32,135 bases of DNA from Parcubacteria group bacterium CG08_land_8_20_14_0_20_48_21 (GCA_002774425.1 PEYJ01000030.1:1-32135), one strand, 5' to 3'. Positions 9,252 to 18,524 are shown, counted from the stretch's first letter. Notes: generated from the letters alone by a model not told the origin. Translations and numbers: made by a program.

Positions 9252-9794
9252 ATGGAGGTTCGCGCAACATTACGCTATCTACGCATGTCACCGAAAAAAG
9301 TTCGGCTCATTGTGGATATGGTGCGGGGTATGGGAGCGGAAGCTGCAGTTACGCAGCTGCAGTTCTCACGAAAAGGAGCAAGTCATCCGTTGGAGAAGTT
9401 GCTGCGCTCGGCGCTTGCAAATGCAAAAAATAATTTCGGCTTTGAAAAAACTGATGACCTTTATATCAAGCATATTGCCGTTGACCAGGGACCGACGCTG
9501 AAGCGGTGGCGCGCGCGTGCCATGGGGAGAGCGGCGACTATACGCAAACGCACCTCGCACATTTCACTGGTATTGGAGGAAGCGCATGGCACCGCGCAGA
9601 TGCGAAAGACGATGCCGGCTCCACAAGACGTCTCCACGCTACCCAAGGATAAAAAAAATTCAAAAACGCACGATGTTGCGCCCGCGCACGGAAATTTTCG
9701 GGAACGTACTGGCACTACTACAGGAAAATCTTCGGTGAAGCCAAAGACAGCGCCTCGGCACACCAGAGCGCACAAAGCGCGTTCATCTACCTAA
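9252..9794 (+). CDS. rplV: 50S ribosomal protein L22 with C-terminal extension
   Basis: RATLRYLRMSPKKVRLIVDMVRG...LEKLLRSALANAKNN...HISLVLEE followed by about 70 basic, low-complexity residues. Confidence 0.95.
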   Translation: MEVRATLRYLRMSPKKVRLIVDMVRGMGAEAAVTQLQFSRKGASHPLEKLLRSALANAKNNFGFEKTDDLYIKHIAVDQGPTLKRWRARAMGRAATIRKRTSHISLVLEEAHGTAQMRKTMPAPQDVSTLPKDKKNSKTHDVAPAHGNFRERTGTTTGKSSVKPKTAPRHTRAHKARSST

Positions 9795-9808
9795 TTACGC
9801 ACTTTTGT

Positions 9809-10468
9809 ATGGGGCAAAAAGTTCATCCAATCATATTTCGCATCGGTACGACGAAGGAATGGCCATCGCGATGGTTTGCGGCGCAGGACACCTACCGTGC
9901 GTATTTGCGGCAAGACGTGGGGATTCGCAAGTTTCTCCAGAAAGAACTTGTACGGGCGGGTATCGCGGAGATCGGCATAGAGCGGTCCGCTAAAGAGGTC
10001 AAAATCACCATTAATGCCGCAAAACCCGGAATGATTATCGGCAGATCGGGAGCAGGTATTGAAGATATTAAGAAAAAAATGGAGCAAAAGTTTTTTCGTG
10101 GGTCACGGGTAGGATTGCAGCTGAATGTCAGCGAAATAAAGAATCCCTCGTTGAACGCGCGCGTCGTGGTACAAGATATTATTGCCGAGATTGAGAAGCG
10201 CGTGCCATTTCGGCGCGTGATGAAGCAAGCGGTTGGGCGTGTGGAGCGCGCAGGAGCGGAAGGTGTAAAAATAGTTGTCGCCGGACGCCTCAACGGAGCC
10301 GAAATTGCGCGCACGGAAAAACTGGTTGTAGGCAAAATACCTCTGCATACGCTGCGCGCGGATATTGATTATGCCCGGGGTGTGGCAAAAACCATTTTCG
10401 GCGCCATTGGCGTCAAAGTCTGGATATATAAAGGAGAAGTATTTAGAAAAAAAAAGAAAAACGCATAA
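9809..10468 (+). CDS. rpsC: 30S ribosomal protein S3
   Basis: MGQKVHPIIFRIG...ITINAAKPGMIIGRSGAGIEDIKK (KH domain). Confidence 0.97.
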   Translation: MGQKVHPIIFRIGTTKEWPSRWFAAQDTYRAYLRQDVGIRKFLQKELVRAGIAEIGIERSAKEVKITINAAKPGMIIGRSGAGIEDIKKKMEQKFFRGSRVGLQLNVSEIKNPSLNARVVVQDIIAEIEKRVPFRRVMKQAVGRVERAGAEGVKIVVAGRLNGAEIARTEKLVVGKIPLHTLRADIDYARGVAKTIFGAIGVKVWIYKGEVFRKKKKNA

Positions 10469-10480
10469 AAATCCTCTACT

Positions 10481-10888
10481 ATGCTTGCACCGAAAAAAAT
10501 AAAACATAGAAAATGGCATAAAGGGAGAATCCGTGGATTGGCTACGCGCATGAATGCCGTGAGCTACGGCTCGTACGGACTCAAGGCCACAACCGCTTCC
10601 TGGGTTACCTCTCGGCAGATTGAGGCGGCACGTCGCGTAATGACGCGCTATACGAAACGTACCGGAAAAATTTGGATTCGCATCTTTCCCGATAAGCCGG
10701 TGACGGCGAAGGGCAATGAGATTCCCATGGGAGGCGGAAAAGGAGCGGTTGAGCACTACGTTGCGGTCGTTAAGCCCGGTTGTGTCATGTTTGAAATGGA
10801 GGGTGTTGAGGAAGGTCAGGCGCGTGAAGCGCTGGAACTCGCCGCGTATAAACTTCCGGTTAAGGCAAAATTTGTCATGAAACACTAA
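10481..10888 (+). CDS. rplP: 50S ribosomal protein L16
   Basis: [14 protein letters not shown]...[71 protein letters not shown]. Confidence 0.97.
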   Translation: MLAPKKIKHRKWHKGRIRGLATRMNAVSYGSYGLKATTASWVTSRQIEAARRVMTRYTKRTGKIWIRIFPDKPVTAKGNEIPMGGGKGAVEHYVAVVKPGCVMFEMEGVEEGQAREALELAAYKLPVKAKFVMKH

Positions 10889-10891
10889 GCT

Positions 10892-11098
10892 ATGAAGATG
10901 CAAGAATTAAAAACAAAAACCGTGCAGGAGCAAAGCAAACTGTTGCAAGAAACGCGTGAAGCGGTGCGTAGACTGCGTTTTGAAATTTCCGGACATGCGG
11001 GAAAAAAGAATCTGCGTGCTTTGCGCGATGCCAAAAAATTTATCGCGCAGCTACTTACCTTACAGAATGCGGATAAGCGCGCGAAAGCAAAATCATAG
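10892..11098 (+). CDS. rpmC: 50S ribosomal protein L29
   Basis: MKMQELKTKTVQEQSKLLQETREAVRRLRFE...; position between rplP and rpsQ. Confidence 0.88.
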   Translation: MKMQELKTKTVQEQSKLLQETREAVRRLRFEISGHAGKKNLRALRDAKKFIAQLLTLQNADKRAKAKS

Positions 11099-11138
11099 CG
11101 CATCCTAGAAGCTCCAACCTAATTCTTATAAGCTTTTT

Positions 11139-11408
11139 ATGGCAACAACCACAACAACTACTTCAACCATCACAAAGCCACGTCCCCGCATCTTTACAGG
11201 AACGGTCGTCTCCGATACAATGCGCAAGACGCTTGTCGTGCGCGTGGATAGGGTGATTGTGCATCCGAAATACCAGAAGCGTTATACGAGTTCAAAAAAA
11301 TACAAGGTGCATGATGAACATGAGTCGCATAAGGTAGGTGAGGTCGTGCGCTTTCAGGAATGTCGGCCTTTGAGCCGAGATAAACGTTGGCGGGTGATCG
11401 CCTCATAA
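11139..11408 (+). CDS. rpsQ: 30S ribosomal protein S17
   Basis: FTGTVVSDTMRKTLVVRVDRVIVHPKYQKRYTSSKKYKVHDEHESHKVGEVVRFQECRPLSRDKRWRVI. Confidence 0.96.
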   Translation: MATTTTTTSTITKPRPRIFTGTVVSDTMRKTLVVRVDRVIVHPKYQKRYTSSKKYKVHDEHESHKVGEVVRFQECRPLSRDKRWRVIAS

Positions 11409-11423
11409 CCGTCGTACCGTACT

Positions 11424-11795
11424 ATGATTCAAGAACGAGCCATTTTAGTATCAGCGGACAATAGCGGAGCAAAAAAACTTCGTTGTATTCGCGTGCTTGG
11501 CGGAGGAAGGAAACGCTACACGCGCCTGGGAGAGATGCTGACGGCTACGGTACGCGAAGCGCAGCCTCACTCAAGCGTCAAGAAAGGTGAAGTGGTACAT
11601 GCGGTTCTGGTGCGCGCGCGCAAAGAAACACGGCGTCCGGACGGCTCGTATATTCGTTTTTCTGAAAATGCGGTTGTGATCGTAGATCCGAAAACCAAGG
11701 AACCGAAAGCGACGCGCATATTTGGTCCGATTGCCCGCGAGTTGCGCGCAGCGGGGTATATGAAAATTATTTCATTGGCTCCGGAAGTACTGTAA
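11424..11795 (+). CDS. rplN: 50S ribosomal protein L14
   Basis: [27 protein letters not shown]...[32 protein letters not shown]. Confidence 0.98.
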   Translation: MIQERAILVSADNSGAKKLRCIRVLGGGRKRYTRLGEMLTATVREAQPHSSVKKGEVVHAVLVRARKETRRPDGSYIRFSENAVVIVDPKTKEPKATRIFGPIARELRAAGYMKIISLAPEVL

Positions 11796-11805
11796 CGCAT
11801 AAGCT

Positions 11806-12120
11806 ATGTTCAAGATTAAAAAAGGAGATATGGTGCGCATACGGCGCGGGAAAGACAAGGGAAAAACGGGAAAGGTCATTAAAGTCTTTCCGGAGAAGCT
11901 TGCCGTTGTCGTGGAAGGGCTGCAGATGCAGATCAAGCATGTGCGCAAGCGCAAAGAAGGCGAAAAGGGGCAGAAAATTCCCTATCCTATGCCAATCCCT
12001 TTCGCGGCTGTGAGCATCGTGTGCAGCCAGTGTCAACAACCGTCACGCATTGGCATCAAAGTGCTTGAGGACGGTAAAAAGCTGCGCACGTGCACAAAAT
12101 GTAAAGCGGAATTTAAATAA
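11806..12120 (+). CDS. rplX: 50S ribosomal protein L24 with Cys4 motif
   Basis: KIKKGDMVRIRRGKDKGKTGKVIKVFPEK (KOW); CSQC...CTKC. Confidence 0.95.
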   Translation: MFKIKKGDMVRIRRGKDKGKTGKVIKVFPEKLAVVVEGLQMQIKHVRKRKEGEKGQKIPYPMPIPFAAVSIVCSQCQQPSRIGIKVLEDGKKLRTCTKCKAEFK

Positions 12121-12123
12121 CCT

Positions 12124-12672
12124 ATGCAGCATCAATCCATACAGCAGCGTTATGAAAAAGTGGCCGTGCCGAAACTCATGGAGATGTTTGGTTATGCCAA
12201 TACCCTGGCGGTTCCCCGCATGACTAAGATCGTGCTGAACGTGGGAACGGGAAAGCATGTCAAAGACAAGGCGTTTACCGAACATGCTGAAAAAATACTC
12301 ACGGCGATTACCGGACAGAAGCCGCTTACCACATTTGCGAAAAAAGCTATTGCAAACTTTAAGATACGCGCCGGACAGCCGGTTGGGCTTAAGGTAACAC
12401 TTCGAGGAAAGCGCATGGATGATTTTTTGGAGAAGCTCATTAACGTTACACTTCCGCGAATTCGTGATTTTCACGGACTCTCAACAAAAGGTTTTGACAA
12501 AAAAGGAAATTATACCATGGGTTTCAAAGAACATACGGCGTTTCCCGAAATTACATCGGATGATATTGAACGCTTGCACGGACTTGAAGTTACACTGGTG
12601 ATGAACACGCAGCATAAGCAAGAAGGGGAGGTATTGTTGCGCGCGCTCAACTTTCCTTTAAAGGCCACCTAA
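12124..12672 (+). CDS. rplE: 50S ribosomal protein L5
   Basis: LMEMFGYANTLAVPRMTKIVLNVGTGKHVKD...ITGQKPLTTFAKKAIANFKIRAGQPVGLKVTLRGKRM. Confidence 0.97.
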   Translation: MQHQSIQQRYEKVAVPKLMEMFGYANTLAVPRMTKIVLNVGTGKHVKDKAFTEHAEKILTAITGQKPLTTFAKKAIANFKIRAGQPVGLKVTLRGKRMDDFLEKLINVTLPRIRDFHGLSTKGFDKKGNYTMGFKEHTAFPEITSDDIERLHGLEVTLVMNTQHKQEGEVLLRALNFPLKAT

Positions 12673-12681
12673 TATCTCTCT

Positions 12682-12876
12682 ATGGCAACAGAAGCACACA
12701 AAGTAAAATCGCTGCGGTCGCAGAAAAATCCAAAATACAGCACCCGCAAGCACAATAGATGCTGGCGCTGCGGCAGAAGATCCGGTTATATGCGGCAATT
12801 TGCCGTATGCCGTATTTGCTTCCGAGAACTTGCCAATAAAGGCGAAGTGCCGGGTATAAAAAAAGCAAGCTGGTAA
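12682..12876 (+). CDS. rpsN: 30S ribosomal protein S14, zinc-binding type
   Basis: [47 protein letters not shown]. Confidence 0.96.
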   Translation: MATEAHKVKSLRSQKNPKYSTRKHNRCWRCGRRSGYMRQFAVCRICFRELANKGEVPGIKKASW

Positions 12877-12890
12877 CGCCGCAAAGATTC

Positions 12891-12911
12891 TATTCTCTAT
12901 TCTCTATTCTC
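12891..12911 (+). repeat. Three tandem copies of TATTCTC immediately upstream of rpsH
   Basis: TATTCTC 12891-12897, 12898-12904, 12905-12911. Confidence 0.9.
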
Positions 12912-12915
12912 GCTT

Positions 12916-13305
12916 ATGCATACAGATCCACTCGCAGACATGCTCACCAGAATTCGCAACGCCTCCGCCGTTTATAAAGCCGAGGTGCGGATTCCCTATT
13001 CTAAAATGAAATTACACATTGCGCATATTCTGGAAAAAGAAGGATATGTCGCCGCGGTGCGCGTTGCGGAAAAGCCCGTTAACGATATCATTCTCGCACT
13101 GAAGTATGAAGGGAAAAAACGCGCGATTTCACACATACGGCGTGTGAGTAAACCGGGGAAGCGTTCCTACAGCGGAAAGAGCGACATCCCGAAAGTATTA
13201 AGCGGCTACGGCATTGCCATTATAACTACCTCTAAGGGTGTTATGACGAGTAATGAGGCGCGCAAAAAGGGCGTGGGAGGAGAAATTGTCTGCGAAGTAT
13301 ATTAA
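12916..13305 (+). CDS. rpsH: 30S ribosomal protein S8
   Basis: DPLADMLTRIRNASAVYKAEVRIPYSKMKLHIAHILEKEGY...GYGIAIITTSKGVMTSNEARKKGVGGEIVCEVY. Confidence 0.97.
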   Translation: MHTDPLADMLTRIRNASAVYKAEVRIPYSKMKLHIAHILEKEGYVAAVRVAEKPVNDIILALKYEGKKRAISHIRRVSKPGKRSYSGKSDIPKVLSGYGIAIITTSKGVMTSNEARKKGVGGEIVCEVY

Positions 13306-13309
13306 TACT

Positions 13310-13855
13310 ATGTCAAGAATCGGTAAACAACCTATCACACTTCCAACCGGCGTTACCGCGACCATTGCTGATGGCGGGGTTGAAATCAAGGGTCCCAAAG
13401 GCACGCTTCGTGAAAAGCTCCATTCGCATGTGCAAGTCGCGCACATAGACGATGGATTGCGGATTACCGTGGCAAACGTGCACGATGGACGGGATAAGGC
13501 GCTGTGGGGACTGTTTGGCAGCCTACTGCGCAATATGATTGTTGGTGTTATCACCGGCTATCAAAAACAGCTTGAAATAAACGGAGTAGGATACAAGGTC
13601 GCGCTCCAGGGAAAAAATTTGGTGCTGCATGTCGGCTATTCGCATCCGGTAACCTTTCCGCTTCCCGAGGGCATTACCGCAGGTATTGAAAAAAACGTTA
13701 TTACGATTAACGGAATTGATAAGCAACTGGTCGGAGAAACAGCAGCGCGGATTCGCAAAATACGCAAGCCCGAGCCTTATAAAGGCAAAGGCATCAAGTA
13801 TATGGATGAAGTACTGCGCAGAAAAGCCGGAAAAGCGGCAAAGACTGCCAAGTAA
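13310..13855 (+). CDS. rplF: 50S ribosomal protein L6
   Basis: MSRIGKQPITLPTGVTATIADGGVEIKGPKGTL...PEPYKGKGIKYMDEVLRRKAGKA; start within ORF 13253-13855. Confidence 0.97.
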   Translation: MSRIGKQPITLPTGVTATIADGGVEIKGPKGTLREKLHSHVQVAHIDDGLRITVANVHDGRDKALWGLFGSLLRNMIVGVITGYQKQLEINGVGYKVALQGKNLVLHVGYSHPVTFPLPEGITAGIEKNVITINGIDKQLVGETAARIRKIRKPEPYKGKGIKYMDEVLRRKAGKAAKTAK

Positions 13856-13927
13856 GTGTCAAGAAAATCCCGAAGAAAAAATCCAAATCCATACGCAAAC
13901 ATACACTCATATTCTACAAGCTATTTT

Positions 13928-14278
13928 ATGAAACTCACGAAACATCAGGGAAGAATACGGCGTCATAAGCGCATACGTGCAACCGTACGCGGTACGGCGG
14001 ATCGTCCGAGACTTTGTGTGTTCAGAGGATTGCGCTTTATAGAAGCGCAGATCATTGACGATGCGGCGGGAAAAACATTGTGTGCGGTTAGCAGCACAAC
14101 CTTAACGGGAAAGAAAGGAACCAAAACCGAGCAAAGCGCGCAGGTAGGTAAGCAATTGGGCAAGATTGCGAAAGAAAAAGGGATAGATACGATTGTGTTT
14201 GACCGAGGTGGCTATGCTTATCATGGACGCGTCAAAGCATTAGCCGAAAGTGCGCGGGAAGCCGGATTGCAATTTTAA
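13928..14278 (+). CDS. rplR: 50S ribosomal protein L18
   Basis: RIRRHKRIRATVRGTADRPRLCVFRGLRFIEAQIIDD...FDRGGYAYHGRVKALAESAREAGLQF. Confidence 0.96.
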   Translation: MKLTKHQGRIRRHKRIRATVRGTADRPRLCVFRGLRFIEAQIIDDAAGKTLCAVSSTTLTGKKGTKTEQSAQVGKQLGKIAKEKGIDTIVFDRGGYAYHGRVKALAESAREAGLQF

Positions 14279-14298
14279 ATATAGATTTTCATTAATGT

Positions 14299-14898
14299 AT
14301 GGCTGAAGAAAAAAAACAATCACCGGAGCAAGGATCGCCGAAAAGAGAACATCGGCCTGAAAAGCGAGGTATAAGACGGGGGAGAAATCCACGGAAACCT
14401 CGTGAAGACGACGGTCTTGAGCAAAAGATCGTTGATCTTGCGCGCGTGACGCGGGTTATGCAGGGCGGTAAGCGTATGCGTTTTCGTGCTTGCGTGGCTG
14501 TTGGCGATGGTAAGGGCAAGATTGGCATCGGTATGGCCAAAGGAGCCGATATAACTCTAGCTATCCAGAAAGCGGTTACCAAGGCGAAGAAAACTATGGT
14601 GCGTATTCCCCTCAAGAATGAAACCCTGCCGCATGTGCTGGAGGCGCGATTTAAAGCGGCTCACATACTCTTAAAACCGGCGCCAAAGGGAACGGGTGTC
14701 AAAGCCGGAGGCGTCGTGCGCATTCTGTTGGAGCTTGGACATGTTCCGAACGCAAGCGCAAAAATTCTCGGTACGAGTAATAAAGTAACCAATGCGCGCG
14801 CTTTCATGAACAGCCTTGATCAGTTTATGCGCGGTTCACGCGGAGAAAAAACGGCTTCAACCGCAAAAAAAACAGGTACGGCGGCGAGCACAGCCTAG
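14299..14898 (+). CDS. rpsE: 30S ribosomal protein S5
   Basis: VDLARVTRVMQGGKRMRFRACVAVGDGKGKIGIGMAKGADITLAIQKAVTKAKK. Confidence 0.97.
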   Translation: MAEEKKQSPEQGSPKREHRPEKRGIRRGRNPRKPREDDGLEQKIVDLARVTRVMQGGKRMRFRACVAVGDGKGKIGIGMAKGADITLAIQKAVTKAKKTMVRIPLKNETLPHVLEARFKAAHILLKPAPKGTGVKAGGVVRILLELGHVPNASAKILGTSNKVTNARAFMNSLDQFMRGSRGEKTASTAKKTGTAASTA

Positions 14899-14919
14899 GC
14901 TAGCAGCATATTCCATTAT

Positions 14920-15357
14920 ATGACACTTCACTTACACCAACTTCCCAAGCTTTCAAGAAAATTCAAAAAGCGGCTCGGACGAGGCAATAGTTCGCATGGT
15001 AATTATAGCGGTCGTGGTATGAAAGGTCAGCGCGCGCGATCAGGCGGCAGATCAGGCTTGCTGTTGAAAGGTTTGAAAGCAAATATACAAAATATACCCA
15101 AAATCAAGGGCTTTACCAGTCTCCAAGAGAAGCCGTGGAGCGTTCGCATTGGGCACCTTGAAGCGTTGGTGCATGATGGCGCGCAGGTTACGCCGAGATT
15201 CCTCAACAAATGCGGACTTACGCAGCATACGCGGCGGGCGGTGAAGCTGGTCGCGGGCGGAACATTTACGAAAAAAATTACCCTTCAAGGCATTGCGGTA
15301 ACGAAAAGCGTGAAAGAACTGATAGAAAAAAACGGAGGAAGCATTGCCAGCAAATAA
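14920..15357 (+). CDS. rplO: 50S ribosomal protein L15
   Basis: KRLGRGNSSHGNYSGRGMKGQRARSGG...; directly follows rpsE (no rpmD). Confidence 0.96.
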   Translation: MTLHLHQLPKLSRKFKKRLGRGNSSHGNYSGRGMKGQRARSGGRSGLLLKGLKANIQNIPKIKGFTSLQEKPWSVRIGHLEALVHDGAQVTPRFLNKCGLTQHTRRAVKLVAGGTFTKKITLQGIAVTKSVKELIEKNGGSIASK

Positions 15358-15358
15358 C

Positions 15359-15401
15359 CGACAACCTGCAACCCATCGTATTTTTTGGTTGCGGGTGGTC
15401 G
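15359..15401 (+). other. 15-bp inverted repeat in rplO-secY gap
   Basis: CGACAACCTGCAACC (15359-15373) / GGTTGCGGGTGGTCG (15387-15401), one mismatch plus one G-U; 13-nt loop CATCGTATTTTTT. Confidence 0.65.
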
Positions 15402-15424
15402 CGTGAATTGCAAGTTAGTTTAGT

Positions 15425-16708
15425 ATGTACACACTTACCGAAAAAATAGTACATATCTGGAAGCTCCGGGATTTGCGTAAGAATATTCTCTACGTACTTC
15501 TCATGCTGGTGATATTCCGCTTTGCGGCGCATATTCCGGTTCCCGGTATTGATCGCGAAGTCTTGCGGGAGTTTTTTGCCGGTAACCAATTCTTAGGACT
15601 TTTGAATATATTTTCGGGCGGAGGTATGGAGAATTTCTCCGTTGTAGCGCTGGGTATCGCACCGTTTATCACCTCATCCATCATCTTTCAGCTGCTCGCG
15701 ATGGTGGTACCATCTCTTGAAGAGTTGTCAAAAGAAGGGGAATACGGCAGACAAAAAATTAACCAGTATACGCGCTGGCTCACCGTTCCGCTTGCCGCGT
15801 TGCAGGGGTATGGACTCATCGCAATTCTCCGAAATCAAACCAATGCCATGTTGGGAAATATCAGTGCGCTGCAGCTGGGAGGTATGCTCATCACCTTGAC
15901 CGCGGGAACCATATTCCTCATGTGGATAGGGGAGCTCATATCCGGGAAGCACGTGGGGAACGGCATCTCCCTGCTCATTTTTGCCGGTATTGTTGCGTCG
16001 TTGCCCACCATCATACAGCGCAATATCGTAACGTTTGATCCGACGCGCCTGACCACCATGCTTATCTTTACCGTTATTGCGGTCATCACGGTCGTTGGTG
16101 TCGTGATTATCACCGAGGGACAGCGCAATGTGCCCGTATCCTACGCCAAGCGCGTGCGTGGCACGCGGATGTTCGGCGGCGTGGATACGCACCTTCCTCT
16201 GCGCGTCAATATGGCGGGGGTGATTCCCATTATCTTTGCCATATCACTCATACTCTTTCCGCCGATGATTGCGCAGTTTTTCCTGCGATCAACCACAACA
16301 TGGGTTGCAGCACTCGCGGACAATATCATGGCGCTGTTCAACAACCAACTGATTTATGGCATACTCTATTTTGTTCTGGTGTTTGGTTTTACCTATTTCT
16401 ATACGGCGGTTATTTTTCATCCCGATCAAATTGCGGAAAATCTGCAAAAACAAGGAGGTTTTATTCCGGGTATTCGTCCCGGAAAACCAACTGCGGATTA
16501 TCTGGGCTATACCATCAATAGAATACTGCTTGCAGGTGCTTTATTTTTAGGGCTTATTGCCATCTTGCCGCTCATCACGCAGCGCATTACGGGAACGCAG
16601 GCTTTGGTGATTGGCGGTACCTCGTTGCTGATTGTGGTGAGCGTAGTTATTGAGACGGTCAAGCAGATACAATCGCAACTCACTATGCATGATTACGAGC
16701 GGATGTAA
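15425..16708 (+). CDS. secY: Protein translocase subunit SecY
   Basis: DLRKNILYVLLMLVIFRFAAHIPVPGID...SGGGMENFSVVALGIAPFITSSIIFQLL...VGNGISLLIFAGI. Confidence 0.98.
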   Translation: MYTLTEKIVHIWKLRDLRKNILYVLLMLVIFRFAAHIPVPGIDREVLREFFAGNQFLGLLNIFSGGGMENFSVVALGIAPFITSSIIFQLLAMVVPSLEELSKEGEYGRQKINQYTRWLTVPLAALQGYGLIAILRNQTNAMLGNISALQLGGMLITLTAGTIFLMWIGELISGKHVGNGISLLIFAGIVASLPTIIQRNIVTFDPTRLTTMLIFTVIAVITVVGVVIITEGQRNVPVSYAKRVRGTRMFGGVDTHLPLRVNMAGVIPIIFAISLILFPPMIAQFFLRSTTTWVAALADNIMALFNNQLIYGILYFVLVFGFTYFYTAVIFHPDQIAENLQKQGGFIPGIRPGKPTADYLGYTINRILLAGALFLGLIAILPLITQRITGTQALVIGGTSLLIVVSVVIETVKQIQSQLTMHDYERM

Positions 16709-16745
16709 GCGCATGACCTGCATGGCAGATGGCACAATCAGCCGT

Positions 16746-16773
16746 TTGTTTTTTTACTCCGCTCTGCTATACT
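16746..16773 (+). promoter_or_regulatory. Candidate promoter (extended -10 TGCTATACT) upstream of CaCA exchanger
   Basis: TTGTTT 16746-16751, 16-nt spacer, TATACT 16768-16773 preceded by TGC. Confidence 0.45.
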
Positions 16774-16884
16774 TGGATGACGGCATATGCGGCAAGGCAA
16801 GCACTGAAGAGCTTCATACACACGTTGCCTTATCAGTAAATCAGCGCTGCTAAGCTGTTTTTGTCATTCGTAATGCACAACGAC

Positions 16885-17832
16885 ATGTCTCTTCCCATCG
16901 CGTTATTTGTCTTTATCGCCAGCATTTTCTTTCTCGTCAAATCAGCCGACTACTTTACCACATACAGCGAAAAAGTAGGTCGGTTGATGCACATGCCCGC
17001 GTTTATTGTCGGTATTGTGATTGTTGCGGTTGGCACGTCGCTGCCTGAATTGGCAACCTCGCTTATGGCAGTTATGCAACAACATTCTGATATTGTGGTC
17101 GGCAATGTTGTGGGGAGCAATGTAACTAATATCCTTTTGGGTATTGGGTTTACCATGCTGGTAACACAGAAAATATTCAAAGCCGAGTGGAATATTTTTT
17201 TTGGAGATTACACGATGCTCATAGCGGGTATGGGACTTATCTACTTTGCGGCGCATGACGGTGTAATTACTTTCGCAGAGTCTTTGCTCTTTATTTCGGG
17301 GTATGTGGTATATCTCTTTTATGCGTATGGCGTCCATAAAACGAATCACGAAGTTGTGGTGCATGCAGTGCAAGTGCGCAAGCAGCTGGTTGCGGCATAC
17401 TGGGCAGCGCTTCTCGCAAGCTTGGTGGTCATTTTTCTTTCTTCAAGATATACGATTCTTTCGGTTGTGGCGATCGCTCAAGCACTCCATATAGGTACGG
17501 AAGTGCTTGCGACCAGTGTCGTAGCGCTTGGTACGTCTTTTCCGGAAATATTTGTCGCTATCAGCGCGGCACGCAAAGGGAAGTTTGATCTGCTTGCAGG
17601 CGATATTATCGGTTCAAATATTTTTAATACCTATGTCATTATAGGTGTGAGCGGCATGGTTGGTACGCTCATTATTCCCGCGTCACTCATTGCTTTTGCC
17701 ATTCCCTTTGCTATTTTTACAACCATTATGTACTGGGTTATATTGCAGGATCATAAAATATTGCCGTCCGAAGGCGCGATACTCACCCTACTCTACGTAG
17801 TGTTTATTGTAAAACTTTTTAACTGGTTCTAA
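16885..17832 (+). CDS. CaCA-type sodium/calcium exchanger family protein (YrbG-like)
   Basis: Two alpha repeats: VGTSLPELATSLMAV...GNVVGSNVTNILLGIG and ALGTSFPEIFVAISAARKGKFDLLAGDIIGSNIFNTYVIIG; exact start among 16861/16873/16885 uncertain. Confidence 0.9.
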   Translation: MSLPIALFVFIASIFFLVKSADYFTTYSEKVGRLMHMPAFIVGIVIVAVGTSLPELATSLMAVMQQHSDIVVGNVVGSNVTNILLGIGFTMLVTQKIFKAEWNIFFGDYTMLIAGMGLIYFAAHDGVITFAESLLFISGYVVYLFYAYGVHKTNHEVVVHAVQVRKQLVAAYWAALLASLVVIFLSSRYTILSVVAIAQALHIGTEVLATSVVALGTSFPEIFVAISAARKGKFDLLAGDIIGSNIFNTYVIIGVSGMVGTLIIPASLIAFAIPFAIFTTIMYWVILQDHKILPSEGAILTLLYVVFIVKLFNWF

Positions 17833-17837
17833 TGCCT

Positions 17838-18491
17838 ATGGCATCATACCTGGTACTTTTTGGACCGCAAGGTTCGGGCAAGGGTACGCAAGCGGAGTAT
17901 CTGGTTGCGGCGCTACGTGTATCGCGCATCGCGCCTGGCGATATCTTTCGGCGGGAAAAAGAAGCGGGAACGGATCTGGGAAAACTTGTGGCAGCATATA
18001 CTGCTAGAGGAGAACTTGCGCCGTTAGACATTACCAACAGCTTGATGGAAAAGCGTCTGGGAGAAGCGGACTGCGTCCGTGGGTTTATTCTCGACGGCTA
18101 TCCGAGAAATGTGCTGCAGGCCGATGCGCTTGACGGGATGCTGCGTACACTGGAAAAAACACTCTCACAGGTCTTTGAGATTTGGATATCGGACGACGAA
18201 GCGGTTGCGCGCATAGGCGGCAGGCGGGTGTGCGCGTGCGGAGCGAGTTATCACGTGGTGCATAACCCTCCAAAAAAAGAAGGTATCTGTGATAGTTGCG
18301 GCAAGCCGCTCTCCGTCAGGGACGACGATAAACCGGATGCAATCAAAAGGCGGTTGGAAATTTACCACCATGATACGGAGCCGCTCTTTGAGCGGTATCG
18401 TGCGAGGGGAATTTTTACCCGCATCAACGGTGAACAATCCATATCAAAGGTCAGGGAAGATATTTTTACCGCACTCACGACTGCTTCCTAG
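17838..18491 (+). CDS. adk: Adenylate kinase, zinc-lid type
   Basis: LVLFGPQGSGKGTQAEYL...GFILDGYPRN...CACGASYHVVHNPPKKEGICDSCGKPLSVRDDDKPDAIKRRL. Confidence 0.94.
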   Translation: MASYLVLFGPQGSGKGTQAEYLVAALRVSRIAPGDIFRREKEAGTDLGKLVAAYTARGELAPLDITNSLMEKRLGEADCVRGFILDGYPRNVLQADALDGMLRTLEKTLSQVFEIWISDDEAVARIGGRRVCACGASYHVVHNPPKKEGICDSCGKPLSVRDDDKPDAIKRRLEIYHHDTEPLFERYRARGIFTRINGEQSISKVREDIFTALTTAS

Positions 18492-18524
18492 GGAGAGTGG
18501 CAAATTCCCGTTTATGGAAAGTCT

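Noticed and set aside
10103-10903. 266-aa minus-strand ORF opposite rpsC/rplP
   Set aside because: Antisense to confident ribosomal genes, no recognisable domain, composition typical of an antisense shadow ORF.
12891-12911. CRISPR-like repeat
   Set aside because: Only three contiguous 7-nt units with no spacers; simple tandem repeat.
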